64,000 nucleotides of DNA from Brevundimonas huaxiensis (lineage in GTDB: Bacteria > Pseudomonadota > Alphaproteobacteria > Caulobacterales > Caulobacteraceae): NCBI RefSeq assembly GCF_014218725.1, contig NZ_JABBJE010000002.1, positions 310,001-374,000 of the forward strand. The letters are read 5' to 3'. Made by a program: the position numbers and the translations under genes. How positions within the stretch are numbered: position 1 is the stretch's first letter; every line of letters starts with the position of its first letter. The notes under the pieces are model-generated. The model did no database searches. It was not told the DNA's origin and saw nothing but the letters and a program-made list of their open reading frames with translations. Below are positions 58,979 through 64,000 of this stretch, piece after piece.

Positions 58979-59545
58979 ATGGCCCAATCCCTTTCCGGCA
59001 AGACCGTCGCCATCCTGGCGACCGATGGCGTCGAGCTGGTCGAACTGAATGAACCGATGAAGGCGCTGAAGGATGCGGGCGCGGTGGTCGAGATCGTGTC
59101 GTTGAAGGCCGGCGAGTTCCAGGGCTTCGACCATCTGACGCCGGGCGACAAGGTCACGGCCGACAAGGCCGTGGCGGCGGTCGACGCCTCGACCTATTCC
59201 GCCCTGCTGCTGCCAGGCGGCGTCGCCAACCCGGATTTGCTGCGCGCGGACGAGGACGCCGTGAAGTTCGTACAGGCCTTCTTCGACGCCGGCAAGCCGG
59301 TCGCCGCCATCTGTCACGCGCCCTGGCTGCTGATCGAGGCGGGCGTGGTCGAGGGGCGCACGATGACCTCGTTCGAAAGCATTCGCACCGACCTGAAGAA
59401 CGCCGGGGCCAATGTGGTCAATGAGGCGGTGGTGGTGGATCAGGGCCTGGTGACCAGCCGCTGCCCCGACGACATTCCGGCCTTCAACGCCAAGATGATC
59501 GAGGAGTTCGCCGAAGGCCGCCACGAGGGGCAGGCCGCCGCTTAA
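58979..59545 (+). CDS. DJ-1/PfpI family protein (type 1 glutamine amidotransferase-like)
   Basis: 188 residues from ATG 58979. AILATDGVELVELNEPMKAL, LLPGGVANPDLLRADEDAV, and the nucleophile-elbow Cys in PVAAICHAPWLLIEAGVVEG; also RTMTSFESIRTDLKNAGANVV. PfpI/YhbO members are proposed proteases or deglycases for stressed cells; exact activity here is unknown. Confidence 0.93.
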   Translation: MAQSLSGKTVAILATDGVELVELNEPMKALKDAGAVVEIVSLKAGEFQGFDHLTPGDKVTADKAVAAVDASTYSALLLPGGVANPDLLRADEDAVKFVQAFFDAGKPVAAICHAPWLLIEAGVVEGRTMTSFESIRTDLKNAGANVVNEAVVVDQGLVTSRCPDDIPAFNAKMIEEFAEGRHEGQAAA

Positions 59546-59559
59546 AGGAGGCCGCCGCC

Positions 59560-60210
59560 TTAAGGCATCGCCCAGACGGAGGACCGCTTGATCTCCTGGT
59601 CCTCCAGCTCGCGCGACGTCGGGACGCGGTATTCGGCCAGAAAATCCAGGCCCGTGCGCGGGAAATAGGTGCGTCCCGGATCGCCGATCAGGACCCGCGT
59701 TCCCCTGGCGCGGGCCTGGGCCAGCCAAGAGAGCACGGCGTCAGTCATCGGACGCTCATAGCAGATATCGCCTGCGCAGATGACGTCCACATCCGGCGGG
59801 GCGGCCTCCAGCAGATTGGTCTGGGTGAAGTCCAGCGTCACGCCGTTCGCCGTCGCATTGGCGGCGACGGCGGCCTGACAGAAGGGATCGATGTCGGCGC
59901 ACAGGACATGGGTCGCCCCCGCCTTCATCGCCGCCACGCCGACCAGACCCGAACCGGCTGCGAAATCCAGCACACGCTTGCCCGCGACCTCCTGCGGATG
60001 ATCCAGCAGATACCGGCTCAGCGCCTGTCCGCCGGCCCAGGCGAAGGCCCAGAAGGGCGGCGGCACCCCCATCTCGCCCAGCTCTTCTTCCGTCAGCCGC
60101 CAGATCGGCGTGATCTCGTCCGCCAGCCACAAGGAAATCTCCGACGCGTGCGGCACGGGCTGAAGCCGGGTGTTGTCGCGGATGAAGGCGGCGGGATCGA
60201 GAACGGTCAT
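59560..60210 (-). CDS. Class I SAM-dependent methyltransferase, ETFB lysine methyltransferase-like
   Basis: 216 residues, ATG at 60210. SAM-binding motif VLDFAAGSGLVGVAAMKAGA, acidic VLCADIDPFCQAAVAANA, and DVICAGDICYERPM. N-terminal text (PVPHASEISLWLADEITPIWRLTEEEL) is that of METTL20-like enzymes that methylate electron-transfer flavoprotein beta. Probably soluble. Substrate not proven. Confidence 0.82.
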   Translation of the reverse strand: MTVLDPAAFIRDNTRLQPVPHASEISLWLADEITPIWRLTEEELGEMGVPPPFWAFAWAGGQALSRYLLDHPQEVAGKRVLDFAAGSGLVGVAAMKAGATHVLCADIDPFCQAAVAANATANGVTLDFTQTNLLEAAPPDVDVICAGDICYERPMTDAVLSWLAQARARGTRVLIGDPGRTYFPRTGLDFLAEYRVPTSRELEDQEIKRSSVWAMP

Positions 60211-60329
60211 TCCGGCTGGCGCGTAACAGTCTTCAGCACGCTGGCATAGCCCATGATGCGGCTGGGATGATTACCTTGCCGCGCGCAACGTCTCTCTCTC
60301 GCAGATGACGCTAAAATGTTCGGCGTTCC

Positions 60330-60342
60330 TGACAAAAAGTCA
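60330..60342. promoter_or_regulatory. TGAC-N5-GTCA operator candidate before membrane protein/XRE pair
   Basis: Perfect inverted half-sites (TGAC AAAAA GTCA) 2 bp upstream of a TTGACA (60345-60350) that could be the -35 element. A related site sits at 60999-61012. Probably the binding site of the XRE protein downstream. Confidence 0.5.
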
Positions 60343-60396
60343 GGTTGACATGACGTTCGTCTGGTGTCAGGTTGTCCTTACAGAGGGAGACAAGAC

Positions 60397-60804
60397 ATGA
60401 TGAAGGCATGGAATAGCGGCACGCCGGCCTATCGGCGCTATCTTATCCGCACGATGGCGTTCACGGCGCCTTACGTCGCGATTTGCGTGGCGATGATGAC
60501 CACAGACGCCTTCGATGATCTGATGGGCAAGCCGGCGGCCTGGATCCTGGCGGCGGCGGTGGCTGCGCCGGTGATCGGTCAGATATGGGCGACATTGGCG
60601 CTGATGCGCGAGAGCGACGAGTTCGTGCGCGGCGTCACCGCCAAACAGTTTATCGTCGCCGCAGGACTGGCGATGGCCGTCGCCGCCTTCTGGGGCTTCG
60701 GCGAGAGTTTCGCCGGGGCGCCGCATATGCAGACCTGGCTGATCGTGCCGGTGTTCTGGGCGCTCTACGGCCTCGTTTCGCCCTTCATCCGGAGCAGCCG
60801 ATGA
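60397..60804 (+). CDS. Small multi-pass membrane protein paired with an XRE regulator
   Basis: 135 residues from ATG 60397 (a longer frame exists but lacks support). Four hydrophobic helices: TAPYVAICVAMMTTDAF, AWILAAAVAAPVIGQIWATLAL, QFIVAAGLAMAVAAFWGFG and MQTWLIVPVFWALYGLVSPF. No family recognised with certainty. Overlaps the XRE gene by 4 bp (ATGA). Confidence 0.8.
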   Translation: MMKAWNSGTPAYRRYLIRTMAFTAPYVAICVAMMTTDAFDDLMGKPAAWILAAAVAAPVIGQIWATLALMRESDEFVRGVTAKQFIVAAGLAMAVAAFWGFGESFAGAPHMQTWLIVPVFWALYGLVSPFIRSSR

Positions 60805-61001
60805 AGAACCGTCTGAAGCTTCTACGTGTCGAACGCGGCTGGACCCAGGAACAGATGGGCCAGGCGCTGGGGGTCTCGCGCCAGGCGGTGATCGCCCTGG
60901 AGACCGAGCGGCACGATCCGTCGCTGGACCTCGCTTACCGGATCGCCGCCGTGTTCGAGCGGCCGGTCGAAGAGATTTTCGAAAACCCGCACGCGGGCTG
61001 A
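60801..61001 (+). CDS. XRE-family DNA-binding regulator (66 aa)
   Basis: Short Cro/C1-type helix-turn-helix: NRLKLLRVERGWTQEQMGQALGVSRQAVIALE, then PSLDLAYRIAAVFERPVEEIFE. This is the pattern of small XRE proteins that pair with a membrane protein gene (here immediately upstream). Probably binds the TGAC-N5/6-GTCA sites. Confidence 0.92.
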   Translation: MKNRLKLLRVERGWTQEQMGQALGVSRQAVIALETERHDPSLDLAYRIAAVFERPVEEIFENPHAG

Positions 61002-61012
61002 CCGAAAAGTCA
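60999..61012. promoter_or_regulatory. TGAC-N6-GTCA operator candidate before the hydrolase gene
   Basis: TGAC CGAAAA GTCA; overlaps the XRE stop codon and lies 27 bp before the hydrolase ATG. It matches the site at 60330-60342 in sequence but has a one-base-longer spacer. Both are followed by a CCTTACA box (60376-60382; 61019-61025). Confidence 0.45.
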
Positions 61013-61038
61013 GAATAACCTTACAATTGGAGACTGTG

Positions 61039-61998
61039 ATGTCGAACTTCATTCGCCCTTGCCGGGGCGTCTTCGCCCCATCGCGCCTTGCCATCATCCT
61101 GGGCGTCGTGATCGCCTGTGCTGTGGCCAGCGATCAGGCCCGCGCCCAAGCCGCGTCCCCTGCCGCGCCCCCTGTGGAGTCCGCCGCCGCGCCCTTTACC
61201 TCCGACCGGCTGTCGGTCGAGGTGGTGGGCCAAGGCCCTGACGTGATCCTGATCCCCGGACTGGCGTCTTCGCGTGAAGTGTGGCGAACGACGGCGGATC
61301 GGCTGAAGGCGACGCACCGCGTGCATCTGGTGCAGTCGGCCGGATTCGCCGGCGAACCCTGGACGCACGGCGACGGCCCGTTCCTGCAGCCCGTGGTGGA
61401 CGAGATGGATCGCTATATCCGTCAAGCGAACCTGAACCAGCCGGCGGTCATCGGCCATTCCATGGGTGCGCTCGTCGGCCTGAGGCTGGCGCAGGCGCAT
61501 CCCGAGGCCGTCGGCCGATTGATGAGCGTCGATAGCCTGCCTTTCTTTTCCGCCCTGTTTGGGCCTCAGGTCACGGCCGAGACGGCGCGCCCCTTCGCCG
61601 ATCAGGCGGCCGGCAGCATCCTGAACACCCCGCAGGAGGCTTTCCGCAACGGCCAGACGCAGACAGCGGCGGGCTATTCTCGCAATCCGGCGACACAGGC
61701 GGACATCGTCGCCTGGTCGTTGGCGACCGACCGACACGCCATGGCCTCGGCGATGAAGGATGTCATGACCACCGATGCGCGGCCGGGGCTGGCGGACATG
61801 ACAACGCCGGTGACGGCGCTTTACGCCGCCGATGCAGACGGCGGGGCGCCGGCGGCGATGGCCGATGCGATGTGGGCGCGAGAGTATGCGGCCTTGCCCG
61901 GCGTGAGCCTGATCCGCGTCGATGGATCGCGGCATTTCATCATGGCCGATCAGCCGGCGCGGTTCGCCGAACTGATCGACGCGTTTCTGGCGAAGTGA
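61039..61998 (+). CDS. Secreted alpha/beta hydrolase
   Basis: 319 residues from ATG 61039 with GGAG upstream. Signal peptide LAIILGVVIACAVASDQARAQ, a linker, then an alpha/beta hydrolase fold: VILIPGLASSREVW (oxyanion region), nucleophile Ser in VIGHSMGALVGLRLA, Asp near ALYAADADGG, and His in SRHFIMADQPARF. Esterase or lipase type; substrate unknown. Possibly co-regulated with the XRE pair. Confidence 0.85.
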   Translation: MSNFIRPCRGVFAPSRLAIILGVVIACAVASDQARAQAASPAAPPVESAAAPFTSDRLSVEVVGQGPDVILIPGLASSREVWRTTADRLKATHRVHLVQSAGFAGEPWTHGDGPFLQPVVDEMDRYIRQANLNQPAVIGHSMGALVGLRLAQAHPEAVGRLMSVDSLPFFSALFGPQVTAETARPFADQAAGSILNTPQEAFRNGQTQTAAGYSRNPATQADIVAWSLATDRHAMASAMKDVMTTDARPGLADMTTPVTALYAADADGGAPAAMADAMWAREYAALPGVSLIRVDGSRHFIMADQPARFAELIDAFLAK

Positions 61999-62008
61999 GC
62001 CTTGAAGA

Positions 62009-62163
62009 TCCTCCCCCGAGTAGCGCAGCGAAACGGGGGAGGGGGACCGCGCGTAGCGTGGTGGAGGGGGCGAAAACCGCACGAATCTGAACTGGCGAGA
62101 GCAGTGATGCGTCCGCCCCCTCCACCACTTTGTGGTCCCCCTCCCCCGCAGGCGGGGGAGGAT
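62009..62163. repeat. Palindromic intergenic repeat (CCTCCCCC family), copy 2
   Basis: Same design as 14787-14914: TCCTCCCCCG/CGGGGGAGGA outer arms, GGGGGACC/GGTCCCCCTC inner arms, GGTGGAGGGGGCG/CGCCCCCTCCACC, around about 45 bp. Lies between the hydrolase and a converging lipoprotein gene. Confidence 0.85.
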
Positions 62164-62172
62164 TTACAGGCG

Positions 62173-63009
62173 TCAGCCGTTCTTCGGCGTCACGTCGCCG
62201 GCCTTGACCGGGGCGCCGTCGAACTGGTCGGCGTAGGCGGGGTTGAGCAGGGCGCGGAAGACGCTATGCGGCAGGGCGATCCAGTAGGGGCCGTCGGAGT
62301 AGGGGCCGATCTGATAAGGCCCCAGCAGGAAGGTCACGCCGCCCGCCTTGCCCGGCGTCGTGCCCGGCGTCAGCACGAACGGTGTCGAGACGGCCTTGGG
62401 GCAGGTCCACATCTTGCCGTCCAGCGTCGCGGCCTCCGAGCCCGGCGAGCGGGCCTGTTTGGCGGCGTTGGCGGCGGCGCACAGGGCGTTGTCGAGGACC
62501 GACAGGTCGGCGCCCGGCCGGAACAGGTCGGCGAAGCCCAGTCGCTTGTTGGTCGTCTTGTCCCAGATCACGGCGTCGAAGCTGGTGTTGGGATGGGCGC
62601 CGCCGGTGAACTCGAAATCGGTGCGGGCCAGGCTGACCAGTTTGCCGGTCTCGGCGCCCGGCGCGAAGGCGATGGTCTTTTCATAAGGATTCGGGCCGCC
62701 GCCGGCCTCGCTGAGATCGGCCTGGGCGCCTTCCTCGAACTGCTTCAGGTCGCGCACCGTGTCGGCATAGAGGGCGGCGTGCAGGGCGGGCGTGGTCTTG
62801 ATCGCCTGGGGCAGGGTCAGTTTGACGGCGGCATAGGGGGTCTTGCTGTCATAGCCGACGGGGGTGTTCGACACGGCCGGCGCAGCGGCTGGAGCCGGCG
62901 CGGCCGGCGCCTGGGCCTTGTCTTCCTTGCGCTGGCAGGCGGCCAGAGATGCGGAAAGCGTGGCGGCGACAGCGGCGGACAACAGCAGGGTGCGGGCGGT
63001 GCGCGACAT
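62173..63009 (-). CDS. Lipoprotein, DUF3298/RsiV-like domain
   Basis: 278 residues from ATG at 63009 (GGAG at the right distance). Lipoprotein signal (LLLSAAVAATLSASLAACQRK, Cys in LAAC), an Ala/Pro-rich linker, then a DUF4163/DUF3298-like domain: TDFEFTGGAHPNTSFDAVIWD, NKRLGFADLFRPGADLSVLD and FLLGPYQIGPYSDGPYWIALP. This domain occurs in RsiV anti-sigma factors, which bind lysozyme. Inner or outer membrane anchor is not decidable. Confidence 0.85.
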   Translation of the reverse strand: MSRTARTLLLSAAVAATLSASLAACQRKEDKAQAPAAPAPAAAPAVSNTPVGYDSKTPYAAVKLTLPQAIKTTPALHAALYADTVRDLKQFEEGAQADLSEAGGGPNPYEKTIAFAPGAETGKLVSLARTDFEFTGGAHPNTSFDAVIWDKTTNKRLGFADLFRPGADLSVLDNALCAAANAAKQARSPGSEAATLDGKMWTCPKAVSTPFVLTPGTTPGKAGGVTFLLGPYQIGPYSDGPYWIALPHSVFRALLNPAYADQFDGAPVKAGDVTPKNG

Positions 63010-63031
63010 GGGAAACTCCATCATCGGGGGA

Positions 63032-64000
63032 TCACAGGGAGATAGAGCCAAGAGCGATGGCGGCCAGCAGGATGACGCCGGCCTCGCGATTGGACTTGAA
63101 CAGTTTCAGCGCCAGGGCGCCGTCGTTGCGGTCCAGCCGTATGACCTGACACGCCAGATGGACGGCGTAGGCGATCAGGCCGATCCAGAACAGCGGACCG
63201 AGATTTGCGGACAGGCCCGTCAGCGCAGCGAGCAAAACTGCCAGACCATAGAAGACCGCCACGCCCGGCCGCACGGCCGAGGCCAGGCGGCGGGCCGAGG
63301 ATTTCACGCCGATCATGGCGTCGTCCTCAATGTCCTGAAGCGCATAGATGGTGTCGTAGCCCAGCGTCCAGAAGACGCCGCCGATCCACAGCAGGACAGC
63401 GGGAAGATAGGCCTGCCAGGTCAAGTCGATCGCATGGCCGCTGTCGCTGGCCGGGGACCACAGAAAGGGCCGGAACGCGCCCGCGAGATCGGGGGGCAGC
63501 AGCAAGGCGGCCGCCGCCAAGGGCAGGGCGGCGGCGAACCCCATCAGGGCCCCCCAGTTGAACGTCAGGCCCAGCCAGGCCTGGGGCCACCAGGTGATCC
63601 GCTTCATGAAGGGATAGGCCGCGACCAGGGCCAGCGACCCGACGCCCAGCCCGATGGCGACGGTCGGCAGAGTCAACAGGATCAAAAGGCTAATCAGGCT
63701 GCATCCCACCACGAAGGCCCAGGCCTGTTTGACGCTGATCCGGCCAGACGGGATGGGTCTCTGGGCGGTGCGGGCGACCTGGGCGTCGAAATCCCGATCG
63801 ACGATGTCGTTGAAGGCGCACCCGGCCGCCCGCATCAGACAGGCGCCGATGCCGAAACCGATAAACAGCCACAGATCGTAGAGACCCGGCGCCTGCCGAT
63901 ACTGCGCCAGGGCCAGGGCGATCCCCTGCCAGCCGGGCAGCAGCAGCAGCCAGATGCCGATGGGCCGATCGAACCGCCCCAGCTTCAACCACGGCTTCAG
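63032..64000 (-). CDS. ubiA: 4-hydroxybenzoate polyprenyltransferase UbiA (5' end beyond window)
   Basis: Integral membrane prenyltransferase of ubiquinone synthesis. The frame is open to the right edge (LKPWLKLGRFDRPIGIW), so the N-terminus is truncated. Aspartate motifs: AGCAFNDIVDRDFDAQVART and YDTIYALQDIEDDAMIGVKS; about eight membrane helices. Followed 22 bp later by the DUF3298-like lipoprotein gene on the same strand. Confidence 0.95.
   Translation of the reverse strand: MKPWLKLGRFDRPIGIWLLLLPGWQGIALALAQYRQAPGLYDLWLFIGFGIGACLMRAAGCAFNDIVDRDFDAQVARTAQRPIPSGRISVKQAWAFVVGCSLISLLILLTLPTVAIGLGVGSLALVAAYPFMKRITWWPQAWLGLTFNWGALMGFAAALPLAAAALLLPPDLAGAFRPFLWSPASDSGHAIDLTWQAYLPAVLLWIGGVFWTLGYDTIYALQDIEDDAMIGVKSSARRLASAVRPGVAVFYGLAVLLAALTGLSANLGPLFWIGLIAYAVHLACQVIRLDRNDGALALKLFKSNREAGVILLAAIALGSISL

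Overview
This 64-kb window is GC-rich chromosomal DNA from an alphaproteobacterium of the order Caulobacterales, most likely Brevundimonas or a close relative. The evidence is the gene order (pal-cpoB-tilS-ftsH; rnd-lptC-lptA-lptB-rpoN-hpf-ptsN), a CtrA-like box in the fliO/flgB divergent promoter, WecG/TagA-type and Wza-type polysaccharide genes, and DUF1150 next to Hsp20. The genus is an inference from gene content; no 16S gene is present. Nearly all the content is housekeeping: I see no prophage, insertion sequence, integron or CRISPR array.

Layout. 1-6 kb: pal (cut by the window edge), a frameshifted DUF3667 gene, cpoB, tilS, ftsH. 6-11.8 kb: an acyltransferase/membrane protein/winged-helix group, folP, two small drug/metabolite-transporter-type proteins, thiD, a nucleotidyltransferase and DUF983. 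11.8-18 kb: a 949-residue TPR protein, HU, fliP-fliO diverging from flgB-flgC-fliE. 17.7-20.6 kb: polysaccharide export and glycosyltransferase genes. 20.8-26.7 kb: tRNA-Leu(CAG), rnd, LPS transport (lptC, lptA, lptB), rpoN, hpf, ptsN. 26.7-35 kb: DUF1150, Hsp20, and the nitrogen-assimilation set gltD-gltB-amtB. 35-43.4 kb: PQQ glucose-type dehydrogenase, proBA, a frameshifted ZIP transporter, a GH3 beta-glucosidase. 43.5-47.3 kb: carA, a glycosyltransferase-like gene, galE, tRNA-Glu(UUC). 47.3-54.7 kb: a methionine/threonine block. 54.9-64 kb: retropepsin-like protein, pgm, YpfJ-type peptidase, DJ-1, a methyltransferase, a membrane protein/XRE pair, a hydrolase, a DUF3298-like lipoprotein and ubiA (cut by the right edge).

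The most interesting region is 49.5-50.2 kb. Two RNA sensors lie back to back at the homoserine branch point. On the minus strand a SAM-I (S-box) riboswitch precedes metX-metB, the methionine branch. On the plus strand a previously unannotated 24-codon leader peptide, with five Thr codons inside six consecutive positions plus Ile and Met codons, is followed by a strong terminator and a perfectly matched 8-bp antiterminator. It lies ahead of an aspartokinase-like/homoserine dehydrogenase fusion and thrB. That fusion appears to have no ACT domain, so control by threonine may have moved from protein to RNA.

Other points of note: tilS has no ATG/GTG/TTG start ahead of its PP-loop and seems to begin at a CTG overlapping the cpoB stop; two genes carry single frameshifts (DUF3667 and ZIP), which could be real or assembly indels; four large palindromic intergenic repeats occur; an XRE regulator/membrane protein pair is bracketed by TGAC-N5/6-GTCA sites; and galE has an unusually long antisense overlap with its convergent neighbour.
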